A stretch of 32,933 nt of DNA from Hofstenia miamia (lineage: Eukaryota > Xenacoelomorpha > Acoela > Hofsteniidae). Location of the stretch: positions 1,915,986 through 1,948,918 of the forward strand of contig CABFPE010000035.1 of assembly GCA_900660155.1 (NCBI GenBank). The letters run 5' to 3'. Every line of letters begins with the position of its first letter. Position 1 is the stretch's first letter. Positions 19,474 to 31,400 of the stretch are shown piece after piece. The notes under the pieces are model-generated. The model saw only the letters and a program-made list of their open reading frames with translations, had not been told where the DNA came from and searched no databases. Position numbers and translations under genes: made by a program.

Positions 19474-19840
19474 CTATGCTACTGTGGACACTTGGGCCTC
19501 AGCTTCTATTATTAGCAATGAATGCTGTAACTTGATTTGTTTGAACCAGACCTGTACTACTCCTACCCCCCATCAAGTTGATTGATGCTTAAGGGAGTAA
19601 TATACCTTTGAAAGGAAAGATCCCTGATCTCAAGACTCAGATCAATAAGGAATTTTTTCAAGTTGACCTGGTTGTTGTTGATATATATGACCATCCAATC
19701 CCTTATGACATCATACTAGGAAGTGATTTTTTGGAAAGGAATGACTGCACCATAGATTATGGTAACACCACAATTTCAATTAAAGATGGTTACACTCCTA
19801 CTCAACTAATGGCTGTGCTGATAAAGAGACTTCTTTTAAG
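19474..19840 (+). pseudogene. pro: Protease of P2, decayed
   Basis: The retropepsin active site appears near 19480-19515 as T-V-D-T-W-A-S-A-S, with Gly of DTG changed to Trp. The flap-side motif YDIILGSDFL is at about 19705-19735 in another frame, after a stop near 19585. The upstream gag sequence has been lost at the LTR boundary. Confidence 0.78.
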
Positions 19841-20760
19841 GTGATTGAATCATTAGTTGTTAAACCTTGCCACTGGAGGCAAATTACTCTCTACACAAAA
19901 AATGAATGTAATAGAGATATAATAATCACCAGACAGTGCAGTGGATACTGGAAGCATTACAGTTGTGAATAGTTCTGGTTTTCCTGTCAAATTAGATCAC
20001 ACTTGCATTGAAATTATAGCAGTGCCTGTTTGTATGGAGAGTGTCCCCAGTGCTTGCATTTCAATCTTTACTGTCATTCATAATCTCAGTGAAACATCAC
20101 CAAAAAATAAGATACCTACTGTTTCATCAGATTCTCAAGTTCATTTAGACCACAAGGAGCAAAGTGCATTAACTGATTTGCTGTATCAGCACAGCTATGT
20201 TTTTAATTGTAGCTCCATCAGTATTGGAGAAGAACAAGCCATCAAAACAATTACCTACAAACCAATTCATCTTCCTGTACAGAGAGTACCTGAAAACCTC
20301 AAGGAGAAATATGAGAAGATATTATACAATCTAATTGATAATGGAATTATACAAGCAAGTAACAGCCCTATGCTGCTCCTACCATCTTCATCAAGCAAGT
20401 GGAAAATTATCAGTTATACATTGACAACAGGAAACTCAGTTATATTACTATCAAATATGCCTATCCACTACCTAGAATTGAAGATATGCTATATGATGCC
20501 AGTCAGTACCAATTCTTTTTTGCCTTGACTTATGGTTATGAGTCTCATGTTCAAGGAACATCTCAACAAGTTTAGTAGAACTTTAGACCTTTAAACAGTG
20601 CTGGACTAAAGGTCAATGGAAATAAATGCTCTCTAGTCCAGAAAAAGGTAGCCTTCCTAGGGCACATCATCTAAAATGGAAAAATCTCTATCCAAAACAA
20701 CACAAAAGATTTCCTGGATAAGATTGAGATACCAAATACTAGAAAAGATGTGCAATAATT
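19841..20760 (+). pseudogene. pol: PR-RT linker and RT of P2, palm deleted
   Basis: The linker is followed by RT fingers with NCSSISIGEEQAIK, LPVQRVPENLKEKYEK and LIDNGIIQASNSP in an open piece (19941-20528). After the motif A position at about 20515-20530 the sequence jumps to EHLNKFSRTLDL and LKVNGNKCSL, which normally follow motif C. Roughly 270 bases carrying motif B and the catalytic YxDD are gone. It continues as FLGHII and LMGFLNYYGMFIPE of the thumb/connection with stops and frameshifts. Confidence 0.82.
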
Positions 20761-21580
20761 AATGGGATTTCTCAACTACTATGGAATGTTCATTCCTGAG
20801 CTTGCTGATAAAACCAGACATACATCCAAGTTATTAAATATAAGCACTGAATTTAAATGGACATAGAGAGATCAAGGGGAATTAGAAAACATCAAGAAAG
20901 AACTAGAGAAGACCCCCAGTCTCAATACTCTGGATTACAGTAAGGAGTTCATCATTGATTGTGACCCTAGCACCATTGCCATTATTGGAGCACTCATTCA
21001 GGTGATAAATGGGATAGAGAGCCCTGTACAATACTTCAGGCAAAAGTTGAAACCATCTGAAATCCAAGTGTGAGATGCTTTCTCTTGTCAAGTTCAGATA
21101 TTGTATACTGGGAAAACCATCTGTTGTGCACTGGACAACATTGCTCTAGCATGGTTTAAAAAAACATAGTCACATTATGGATTGAGTTTCTCAACAATTT
21201 TTCATTTTTGATCAAGCACTGTCCCAGTCATCTCCATATTAATGCTGATTACTGGACAGCACTTCCAAGTTACAAATGTGATCTGAGAAAACCAACTGGT
21301 GAAAAGGTAAAGTTTGGGTTTATACCTACCACTGACTATGATCTTCTGCCCAAAATGAATGCTGACTGCCAAGGTAAACCAGTTTTGCAGATTATCATCA
21401 AATAAGAGATCAGTGAACAAAAGATTATTAAGTATCAGCAGCATGATAAAGTGCTTTGTTAGATCATAACTAAAATTAAAACACCATCAATGCTGATAAG
21501 CCCCCTCACCAATAAATATTTGAGGCATTATATCTGGAGACTAAAATATAAAGGGCTTCTGTACATTAAAAGCCAGACTA
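20761..21580 (+). pseudogene. pol: RNase H and connection domain of P2, decayed
   Basis: The SLNTLDYSKEFIIDCDPS block at about 20915-20970 corresponds to the start of RNase H in M, including the acidic D. The middle is damaged. The tail reads HINADYWTALPSYKC at about 21230-21280, the homologue of the exact point where the LINE entered M. It then continues to TTDYDLLPKMNADCQGKPVL. This copy shows what M looked like before the LINE insertion. Confidence 0.78.
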
Positions 21581-22260
21581 ACCATTTAGTGATTCCTGCA
21601 TATTTAAGATGCAACCTACTTAGAAGAGTGCATGAATGGGGACACCTGGGAATCATCCAAAGAGAAAATACCTTCAATGCTTAATACATTACCATCAGAG
21701 TCTGGGTGTCTATAATCAAAGTATTTGACAAATTTAAAAAGTGCTTACTACAATCAAATAGTCACTTCCCAGAACAGAGAGCTGAATTAGAGAACAGAAC
21801 AGCTGAATGAACAAACAAAATTGTCACATGGATCTTGAGCAGCTGTCCAAAGACAATGATGGCTGCAAGTATTTATTGGTATTAATAGATCACTTCACCA
21901 AGTATGCCAGGATCATTCTGTTAAATGGTACAACTGCTAATATTATAGGAGAGAAAATTGTGAAAGATTGGTGTTAAAACTTGGTCCCATGGAGAAACTA
22001 TTGACTGAGTGTGGTCCTTTAATTTCAGAGCAGCTTCATAGAAGCTCTCATGAGGGAATTAGAAATCCTACATGAATTCACCACCACTTACTATCTGCAG
22101 TCAAATTGTTTAGTAGAAAGGCTCAATAAAACCTTAATATAATTAATCAGATTTGCACTCTCTAGAGCAGCTGGAAAAAATTAAAGAAGAGTGATTGAAA
22201 TGATGGATTATTTTTACAACACAGCCATCCATACTAAAGTAGAGTCACTCAGGGACTTTT
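21581..22260 (+). pseudogene. pol: Integrase of P2 (zinc and catalytic domains), decayed
   Basis: The HEWGHLGIIQ part of the HHCC finger is at about 21630-21660; the first Cys of the second pair (CMTC in M) has become Lys. The core start HMDLEQLSKDNDGCKYLLVL (about 21820-21880) carries the first catalytic Asp. The third catalytic position appears as SNCLVERLNKT near 22105-22135 with Glu retained. Similarity ends at about 22260 in the homologue of the NTSLHAMSG region of M, so the C-terminal domain is lost or unrecognisable. Stops and frameshifts are frequent. Confidence 0.82.
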
Positions 22261-23180
22261 TCATTTATTTTTATCAATTAGAATATTTGTAATAGTAGTG
22301 ATGTCAACATGATGTAATAAGTTTATTTCAAGTTTGGTTTACAATGCTAAATTAATGTCCTCTCAATTTGGTGCTACATAGTTTTATTGCTCAATCTAAT
22401 TTGCAAGGGAAACATGATTGTATGATTTTATGTTGTAAACAAAGGCAGGTAATAATTACTTTGTATAAATATGAACAACTAGGTAGAAATTGTTCAACAG
22501 AGTTTATCTCACCTCAATTGCATTTACTTTCTTCCTTTCCTTATTTTTTTGTCATTATGATGATTATAATTATTGCCTAAGTCTCCAGCAACAATTTGGG
22601 AGTAACTCCTTCAAGTTTTTCAATATCAAACACCTTTAGACAGTAAGCAGTTAACATGAATGCATGGTAATTACATTCTAATATTTAGTAAGCTGAAAGA
22701 TAAGAAAACATCTGAGATGTTTATGGTGTATTGAGCTAGATAATAAATCATGAGACAAATAGGATAGCACCAATCAATCAATCAAATTACAAACTACCAC
22801 CAAAGTTAGCCCCTTTAGGGCTATGTTCAGCAGGGAGGACAGTAGCTCTCTCCATGATGTATCCAAATTACCATGAGAAAACTTAGATAAATACATAACC
22901 CAAACAATGTGTAATATGAACAAAGTCTATCTCACTGTTTGCCACAACACTAGTGAATCTGTCATAAGGCAGAAAGGAGACAAATGCCCCCACGTGCTGA
23001 GGAGGAGCTGACAACACATAGAGTCATAAACTAAATTTTAATTAGGCAAACTTTTAATCATTTAATTAACATAATCAACCCCTTAGTGACTCAATAACTC
23101 TCTGAAACTCCCAGTGTTAACTCTTAGAATCTGCCAGTTTGCACTCAACAGTTAGGTCTATGTGGTCTGAAGGAAGGAAA
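22261..23180. other. Non-coding stretch between P2 integrase and ORF3
   Basis: No coding similarity is visible here. In M the equivalent interval holds the integrase C-terminus and the QFKG linker. Part of this stretch may be an insertion: at 22771-22786 there is a (CAAT)n run next to a small hairpin (AGCCCCTTTAGGGCT near 22809), like the 3' end of a minus-strand short retroposon. Otherwise it is AT-rich and featureless. Confidence 0.5.
22771..22980 (-). mobile_element. Possible short retroposon 3' end with (TTGA)n tail
   Basis: Read on the minus strand, a moderately GC-richer segment leads into a hairpin (AGCCCTAAAGGGGCT) and ends in a short TTGATTGATTG run. A hairpin followed by a short tandem tail is the recognised 3' end layout of CR1/L2-type LINEs and their SINE partners. 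The 5' limit is a guess and no target duplication was found. Confidence 0.3.
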
Positions 23181-24739
23181 AGCAAATTTTTTAGGGTGGA
23201 TGACAAAATACTTCATCCATTCTTTATTGCAACCTAAAGGGCAACAAGATTGATATAAGGCAGCTTATCTGATGAAAAAAAACAAACTGCAGTGGAAATT
23301 CAACTCAAAAACATTGTGCAGTGCAGTGGATATCATGCAGTTTGAGATCAACAAGGAAAGGTGGCCCAAAGTCAATGCAATAATATTCTATGACTCTAAA
23401 ATTTTTTAGGGAATTAGGTGACACTACTGGAGAAGTGCAGTACACATTATGTTTGATGAGGACTTCAACCTCACAAATTTTAGTCAATTCATGAACAATT
23501 GGAGACATATCCAGGCTTTTGAATGTGTTAACATTGATTTCACCAACCTACTCATTGTGTATTTCTTGCAAGTTGGTGAAGTGCAAGGTCCTCGGGTTAT
23601 GGAGAAAATTGAAATAGCATTTTGCATTGCAAAACTCAAAAGAATTAGACTTGTGTTAATATTATGAGCTCACTGGGAGAAAGAAATCCCCAATGACATT
23701 GAAAACTTGCACTTTTGCATGGAAAACTTCTAAATCTTATGCAAAGAAGCTTAGCTACCTATCAGTATGTACCAAGCACCCTCAATCTTGATAACTAGAC
23801 TAATATATATGGACTTGCTGTTATGTAAGAGAATGCCAACCCACTGATTGGAATTTGACCAGAAATTAATTCTTGATGCAGCTCTACAAGCACAGACACT
23901 AGAGATGATTGATCCCCAAATGCCCCCATCTAACCTGCATAACTGACCTCTCAGTCAGTTTCTCCTTTTCTCAAAGAGAAACAACTCTCAAGAAGATAGA
24001 GGAAATATGGTCAAACATTAAAACAGATAAAAATCCTGAAGGTGAGTGGCCCACAATTGATACCAGGAGTCCCTCTGATCACTATGACAAAACTGTAGAG
24101 AGATTACTCAACAAAATGGAATTTTCATACAAGATCCAAGATTGAAAAAACTATAAAGAAAGATTGTTCTCAGGACTATCTGTGCCTGACATATACATTC
24201 AAACCATATGGATCCTGGCAATATTTCTAACTAAAGAACCTCAGTTAAAGGTACCAATTGACAAAAGCACTAGAGACAAACTAGTGAGATGCTGCACACA
24301 TGAAATCACCATTTGCCCCATGGATGGTGAGTAAACAATTGGTTGCTGCATAGATGTATATTGCCTATATCACCAAAAAAAACCAAGAAAACAATTAAGA
24401 TGATGGAAAACTATTACATCTGACTAGTGGGGCCAAATAGCCTCATGGGGAAAATTTCTCCCATGCCCATTTGTAACAAAATAGGAATATGAATGCCAGA
24501 TATGAACATTTTTTTCAGAAGTGCTACAAAAATATATGTGGGGAGCCACACCTGAAACCAAATTTAATTTTTTCAACAATAAAAATGCCCTGCTGTACAC
24601 CCAGAGATTGATGGAAAGAAGACCAGGGTCTATTAAAAATTTCTTTGACCTGCCCCAAAGATACAAATTAACAAACAAAGTGGAGGTTCTTTTCAACATT
24701 GAACCAATGAAATTGCTACAATAAGAAAACTGAGACACN

Positions 24740-25222
24740 GGTGGCCCAAAGTCAATGCAATAATATTCTATGACTCTAAAATTTTTTAGGGAATTAGGTG
24801 ACACTACTGGAGAAGTGCAGTACACATTATGTTTGATGAGGACTTCAACCTCACAAATTTTAGTCAATTCATGAACAATTGGAGACATATCCAGGCTTTT
24901 GAATGTGTTAACATTGATTTCACCAACCTACTCATTGTGTATTTCTTGCAAGTTGGTGAAGTGCAAGGTCCTCGGGTTATGGAGAAAATTGAAATAGCAT
25001 TTTGCATTGCAAAACTCAAAAGAATTAGACTTGTGTTAATATTATGAGCTCACTGGGAGAAAGAAATCCCCAATGACATTGAAAACTTGCACTTTTGCAT
25101 GGAAAACTTCTAAATCTTATGCAAAGAAGCTTAGCTACGTATCAGTATGTACCAAGCACCCTCAATCTTGATAACTAGACTAATATATATGGACTTGCTG
25201 TTATGTAAGAGAATGCCAACCC
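24740..25222 (+). repeat. 483-bp near-identical copy of 23360-23842
   Basis: Constant offset of 1380 bases with one mismatch noticed (23759 versus 25139). It is bounded by single Ns at 24739 and 25223. The neighbouring P2 ORF3 is not otherwise duplicated. This is most simply a short contig placed twice. Confidence 0.9.
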
Positions 25223-25223
25223 N

Positions 25224-26035
25224 ATGGCTTTGGATGTAGAGTGTACCACTGTTTTACTCAATCTGACACCTGCACAAATAGATCAATTGAGGCCATACAG
25301 ATTTAAAGCCAACTTTTAGGATTCCATTACAGAGGCTCAAATCAATTACCCAGCAACCATCTATACTGCAGTACTGAATTGAAAAGTAGACTTAGATGGT
25401 GTAGAAAAATATGTCAAAAAACAAAACCTGCTCTGCATCCCCTCTCCTTGCATCACCACACCTTTAATACTATAACCATAGAAAGTGAAGAAAGGTAAAA
25501 AGAAGGGGTCAGCTCACCTACCTGAGAAGATCAACTAAATTCACTTACAAATGCAAAAAAATTTAGCCAAACCCCTGAATATACAGCTATCTTGGACAAA
25601 CTAATACAAAGCAACAGCAGGAAGAGAGTGTTTATTGACAGCAAACTGACAATTTGAGACATATTTCAGATAGGTCAGCTGTTACACAAGCAATTGAGGA
25701 AGATCAAAGATCAAATCATGCAGTCCAACCCCCAAGTACTCATTCTACTTCAAGCCTCCAGAGACCTGATGTGGATTGACAATGTTGAAACTGTTATCAA
25801 TTACTATGACATAACCAAGCAAATTGAAATCATCACTATGCTACAGGCTGAAGAATCAGATCCTGACAAAATGATGCAGCAGCAAGTCACTGAGTTTTGC
25901 TCACTTTTCATAGATCATGCAACTCACATGAGGTCACTAAGAGAGGTGTTTGTTCATTTTTATCCCTAGGCACAGATAGATGCAAGCAAGGCACACACAT
26001 CCAATGTAGATGCTATGATGACACTAATGATAGCC
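25224..26035 (+). repeat. 812-bp copy of 26477-27288
   Basis: It is identical by eye, including the 91-codon open stretch found at both 25694 and 26947. It is bounded by single Ns at 25223 and 26036. After 26036 the 48 bases of 24691-24738 are repeated at 26037-26084 and the sequence then continues normally. The true path probably runs from 24738 directly to 26085. Confidence 0.9.
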
Positions 26036-27380
26036 NTTTCAACATTGAACCAATGAAATTGCTACAATAAGAAAACTGAGACACCTTGTCAAGATAGTAA
26101 AGAGGGAAAAATTATTCCAATAATTTAGTTGATGAGGTTATGAAAACACCAAACAATTTTACAAGGAATAAAAACTCTTAGCTACCTCCACCATTCAAAT
26201 GTCACTAAAAATTAGAGAATTGATAGAAGCTGTGAACCTAGAAAAGTTTGCTAGACCACAGCCACACCTCACTTAACCCCACAATGGTCAATGACAGAGG
26301 AAAAAATAATTTTGATGGTCATATGCAAACCAGAAGAGCTCACTAGTGATTTAGTAGTTCCAGAGAGACTTTTTTCAGACAACAAAGATTAAGATGTGCT
26401 AGGGATGATGAAATAGTGTCTTACTGAAATGTTCTCTAAAGAGGAATTAGTACTTCTACAATCACCAGGACAATAAATGGCTTTGGATGTAGAGTGTACC
26501 ACTGTTTTACTCAATCTGACACCTGCACAAATAGATCAATTGAGGCCATACAGATTTAAAGCCAACTTTTAGGATTCCATTACAGAGGCTCAAATCAATT
26601 ACCCAGCAACCATCTATACTGCAGTACTGAATTGAAAAGTAGACTTAGATGGTGTAGAAAAATATGTCAAAAAACAAAACCTGCTCTGCATCCCCTCTCC
26701 TTGCATCACCACACCTTTAATACTATAACCATAGAAAGTGAAGAAAGGTAAAAAGAAGGGGTCAGCTCACCTACCTGAGAAGATCAACTAAATTCACTTA
26801 CAAATGCAAAAAAATTTAGCCAAACCCCTGAATATACAGCTATCTTGGACAAACTAATACAAAGCAACAGCAGGAAGAGAGTGTTTATTGACAGCAAACT
26901 GACAATTTGAGACATATTTCAGATAGGTCAGCTGTTACACAAGCAATTGAGGAAGATCAAAGATCAAATCATGCAGTCCAACCCCCAAGTACTCATTCTA
27001 CTTCAAGCCTCCAGAGACCTGATGTGGATTGACAATGTTGAAACTGTTATCAATTACTATGACATAACCAAGCAAATTGAAATCATCACTATGCTACAGG
27101 CTGAAGAATCAGATCCTGACAAAATGATGCAGCAGCAAGTCACTGAGTTTTGCTCACTTTTCATAGATCATGCAACTCACATGAGGTCACTAAGAGAGGT
27201 GTTTGTTCATTTTTATCCCTAGGCACAGATAGATGCAAGCAAGGCACACACATCCAATGTAGATGCTATGATGACACTAATGATAGCCTTTAAGTGATTA
27301 TATGAGTTGTTCTACAATGTTCTCACCTGGAGGTTCAATAACATCAGAAGAAACTGCCCCATCAATCAGCATATGAAAAG

Positions 27381-27620
27381 TGTAGCATCTGCTACCAAAC
27401 ATTAATGTTGATTAAATGATTCTTTCAAATTATTGTTCTTCATTCTAAGTGGGTAGGGATGTATGCATACTAGCTATTTATTCCAATGTTGTGTCTATCT
27501 CTGTTAACCTTCACTTAACTAAAGTAACTGGATACTGTTTAGGTGATCCGCCATCATAGCTCTGCTCTGTGTTACTAAGATAAATTACCAATGTTTCTTG
27601 ATTACCTGGAATTAGGTAGA
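27381..27620 (-). repeat. Reversed LTR fragment
   Basis: It begins TGTAGCATCTGCTACCA at 27381, the mirror of the 3' edge of the P1 LTR. It matches that LTR through the GTAGGGATGTA, TTAACCTTCACTTAACTAAAGTAACT and ACTGTTTAGGT blocks. Orientation is minus, opposite to P2. The bases to the left are not a primer-binding site, so it is a 3' LTR of a lost minus element or a solo LTR. Similarity fades after about 27620; the full LTR may extend several hundred bases further. Confidence 0.75.
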
Positions 27621-30599
27621 ATAAGGGTTGATCTAGTTAATGTTCACCTAAGTGACCTTCTGCCTTGATATTAAGTTCTATGATACAGTTCACTCTATAG
27701 TTAATACAGTGATTCTACACCAGTTGGACCTACCTCAGAACCACAGTCATTCAACAAAAGCTACAACTATTATTACTACTTTTGTGGAGGTCTACATCAG
27801 GAATATTTGAAGGAGCACTACCTAAATTTACTAAACATTCAGTAGAATTGCTCAATCCTCAGCTGTCTATATTCTCTTATCAAGGATATCAGCTAGGTAA
27901 GCTACCCTTGCCTCCACTTTCTGGAAAAGCATGAGGAAGTTAGCCACAATGATAGAAATAGTATGGAGAACAGGGAATATCTGTCACTTTACTTAGGAGT
28001 TTTCTAATATACTCAACAACAATTGGATTTACTACATTTTGATGAATTTTGTAATTTTTTTGGTTTAAATGTAAAACAAAAGAACATTACATTGTTTATT
28101 TCTTGATTTTAACAACATTTTATTACAGCAGTTGTAATTTAGTTTTGAGTAACAACTCCTACTGAGAACTTAAGTTAATTATTTAGTTAGTAACTAAAGT
28201 TTACCTAAGTGATTATAATAAGGTATCTTGACCAAAGCATTGAGATTACAACTGCTTACTTTGGTTTAACTAAGAGTGACTACTTCATTATGGTTACATT
28301 ACATTATCCAAGTAATGCTTTAACTTCAAAAACAATGTGAAATCATGAACTATCAATGATATTTGTATTAAATATATTATAATTGACTATCCTTGACAGT
28401 AACTGTTTCAATGTTTCCTTCATTAGTAGTACTGATCACTAAACTGTTAGTATCTCATGAATATTACTGAATATATCTATAATGTATCTGTAAGTAGTGC
28501 TAGTGACTAATATAATTGCATTTAGGTTTCTCAATTGCTGCTGATTTAAATAGCTTCACTCCAACCTGGTGCAGCATTAGCAGATGAATTCCTCTAGCAC
28601 ATCTCTCTACATGATGCCTGCAGTTAATTTGCTTAACACTACACACAGTACTCTATCATGTAGTAATTCAAGTTAGATTGCTTTATGCAATGATTCTAGT
28701 GTAAATTAAACATTAACTTTTTTCCCTACTTGTAATTTAGTACTAATATGAGAATTAGATAACATAATTATTTCTCTCCTCTTTAATCAATGGTGATACA
28801 ACAATTTTTCATTAAATTTGAGGGTATCAGAATAACAATCATTTAAATAATGTAAATGTTATTAATAAATTCCAATTTCAAACAAAGTTGAACAATCACA
28901 CATCTTGTTGGACTTCTTAGTCCATTTGCATACTGAGATATTTATGTATTATTCATAGCAATAATTAATTACACAAAGTAGTATTGTCATTAATTGATCT
29001 TAAATTTCCATCACCAAAATCACCACCACCATTGCCACATAGAAATTTAGCTACCTATTTTCATTAGTGGATCCAATTAATTAAATGCAATTAAGTGATT
29101 ACTGAAATATGATAAAAGTTTATTGATAATGATTTCTATTACTGCTTAGCTTTTCTTTCATTATGAAAATTTCATGCATACTATAAAAAAACTAAATTCA
29201 CCTACATGTTTGTAATACCAATTTTACCTAATCAGACAATCAATTACAAATTTGAATTTCTGTTTTGGCTAGCTTAATCCAAAAGCCAAGCAATTAATTT
29301 TTTGCTGAGCCATTTTTGCCATAATTCTTTTTTTGACCTGTATTTATAAACCTTGATTATAAATAAATGTTGTACAAATAAAATTACACTAAATAAAATG
29401 TTTATAATTTTGCACCACTATTATTTTGGTCAGAATAGATGCCTCTACCTTAGGTGAGGCTAACAAGAATGCCTTTGTGTTCACATTCTTTCACAAGTTA
29501 GTAAAAGTAACAACAGTTAATTTGAACATAAACAAGGTTTAGAATTAATAACTGTCATATGATAATTAAATATAAACAGAGAACAAAATCTTTATATTTA
29601 TTCATTCTGTATTTAACTATCCTTTCCAACCCAAGCATTCTTTAAAAATTATTAACTCAACATGTAAAAATAAAGTGTTGTTTCATATGCAAATGGAAGT
29701 GATTGCATATGCTAACAAAAACCCTATCATTTAGCCTATAACATGGGATTACCTCTGTTAGCAACATCCTGTCACAGCTTTGGAAATCAAGGTTAAAAAT
29801 AAAATGTTTACTATCTCAATGTCTGAAATGATTAAGCACAAATCAATCTAGATATAAAGTAATAAACCAAAATAAAAAATGTTTAACTAGTCTAAAGTAA
29901 CTTATATAATAATTCATAATAAACCTTCAAACTGAGTATAGTTTGATAAACAAAATGAAATTAGAAATACAAAATTGCTTATTCCAAAGAGTAACATGAA
30001 AACAAAAGTTAAAATACCCTGTGTTTAGAGTATAAAAAACAAGTCTCTAAGGAGAAAAAGTTTAAAACTGGTTGAAAATCAATTATCAAATAATTGATTA
30101 ACTATGCACAATTCAATGCTTCTGATTTTCAGTAATTTTTGTCAACCTTTTTCTTTTGGGATTGTGACATAATCACTATAGGCAGTCTTTTGTTTTCACC
30201 AACAAAAAAGGTAAATATCTGAATTTCAAACTAAACCAACATAGTTTTGAATTTTGATTCACAACAGATGTTAGTCTTGCACATTTGAATTTCTGTCAGG
30301 ACAGAATTAAAGCATTTTGTCCTTGACTAGTCATTAAAAAGTTGAAGATGTTATTTACACTTGTTACTAATTATTATGTAATAAATCACTAGTTCATTTA
30401 AAGTGAAATTAGTAGGATGCTGTCATACTATTCAACTATGAAAATGCTATCATTGAGCTGTCAATGATAACAATTTGTTATATGCTAAATCTGAAAATAA
30501 TAAAGTTGCCATTCCCAGTTACTTCAAAAAAAAATATTACAAAAATGGACATTTGGGTATTATAGAAGCAGAAATGACTGGTAACAAGCATTTCATTAG
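27621..30599. other. AT-rich region without recognised genes
   Basis: About 3 kb, very AT-rich and full of short A/T runs. I see no coding similarity on either strand. The first part may be the decayed rest of the LTR at 27381. A near-perfect 20-base palindrome (GCCTCTACCTTAGGTGAGGC, 29441-29460) is present. The small open frame at 30756-30478 (minus) has no recognisable features and is probably chance. Confidence 0.6.
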
Positions 30600-31400
30600 C
30601 CCTAATTTGTGAAACACAAAGTATGATTTTATTAATAAATGTAAAGTTATCTAAGGATGATGATAACTTTAAATAAATAGTAGAAATGGTTGATAATTTT
30701 ACAAAATGTTTGAAAATTATCTCTGCACATAGGGTTGCCATTATTATTATGCACAATTGGATGCTAACATTAGGACCTATGCATAAAATTGTAACTGATC
30801 AAGTTGTTCAATTTTAAAGCTCTTTGCTTAAAGAAATGAGTGAGCATATAAAATTTTACATGAACATACTACAGTATACCATCCACAATCTAATGGTATG
30901 GTAGAAAAAACTAATAAAACGTTATTAGAATTAATTTGTGCTCCTACCTTAAAAAGTATAGTATTTTTATAATAACTTAGTGCAAAATACTACATTCAAA
31001 GCAATGTTTGGACATGAAACAGTAACCCCACTGTCTATTATGCTTAAAAATTTATGTCTCTCAAACTGTTGATAAATACATTCATGATCTTATAAAAAAT
31101 TTAATTTCAAATCATGAAGCAATGATACACAATACAAAGAAATGAGCTGTATGATAAATGTGAAATTTTGATAATAAAATTTATTGGAAAACTCATGAGA
31201 TAGTAGATAGTGTTCATGTATTTACACCAGGTATTACAACCAATAAAAAACAAGTTTATAAATTATCTAATGAGTAGTTAGGTCCTTTCAAAATTGTGAA
31301 ATTATTGCCTGACAAGAATTACAAACTCAACAATGCTAAAATTTTGTCTCAACCAGCAAACAGTCATTATAAATCCAGTGGCCATTCTAAAATTCAAAAA
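30600..31400 (+). pseudogene. pol: Integrase of P3, core and C-terminal module, decayed
   Basis: A third plus-strand Gypsy fragment of the same lineage. It shows the core start INVKLSKDDDNFK (first catalytic Asp changed to Asn), VEMVDNFTKCLKI at about 30680, LGPMHKIVTDQ with the second Asp at about 30795, and YHPQSNGMVEKTNKTLLELI with the Glu at about 30900. TFKAMFGHETVTPLSI follows at about 30990. The C-terminal GPF/Y module reads LGPFKIVKLLPDKNYKL at about 31280-31330. Frameshifts and stops are common in the core, but from 31296 the frame stays open into ORF3. The zinc finger and everything upstream are missing or unrecognisable. Confidence 0.82.

Larger units (their letters stand above)
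19474..27380 (+). mobile_element. P2: old, divergent Ty3/Gypsy copy with ORF3
   Basis: Plus-strand remains in the order protease, linker, RT, RNase H, integrase, ORF3. Gag and the 5' LTR are missing; the copy starts in protease right after the M LTR. It ends in ORF3 at 27380, where a reversed LTR fragment begins. It belongs to the same lineage as M but is clearly more divergent and more broken, with all three stop types. The part after 23359 includes probable assembly duplications. Confidence 0.85.
23181..27380 (+). pseudogene. ORF3 of P2, divergent homologue of M ORF3
   Basis: Function unknown. Landmarks follow the order of M ORF3: VDDKILHPFFIAT (about 23195), PKVNAIIFYDSK, VHIMFDEDFNL (about 23440), TLKKIEEIWS (about 23985), WILAIFLTKEPQLKVPI (about 24210), QKYMWGATPETKF (about 24530), MALDVEC (26477), INYPATIY (about 26590), YYDITKQIEIITML (about 27055), LREVFVHFYP and DAMMTLMIAF (about 27270). 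Identity to M is modest but colinear over almost the whole protein. The last ~100 residues of M ORF3 are absent because the reversed LTR begins at 27381. Stops of all types and frameshifts abound. The interval 24739-26084 is probably duplicated by assembly, so the real locus should be about 1.3 kb shorter. Confidence 0.75.

Noticed and set aside
22771..22786. (CAAT)n as a CRISPR or direct-repeat array
   Set aside because: Only three to four 4-base units with no spacers; the setting is eukaryotic.
23449..27222. Two tandem duplicated genes (23449/24829 and 25694/26947)
   Set aside because: Near-identical copies bounded exactly by single Ns point to assembly duplication, not biology.
30478..30756. 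92-codon minus-strand frame
   Set aside because: Low-complexity, hydrophobic and antisense to the start of the P3 integrase; no recognisable features.
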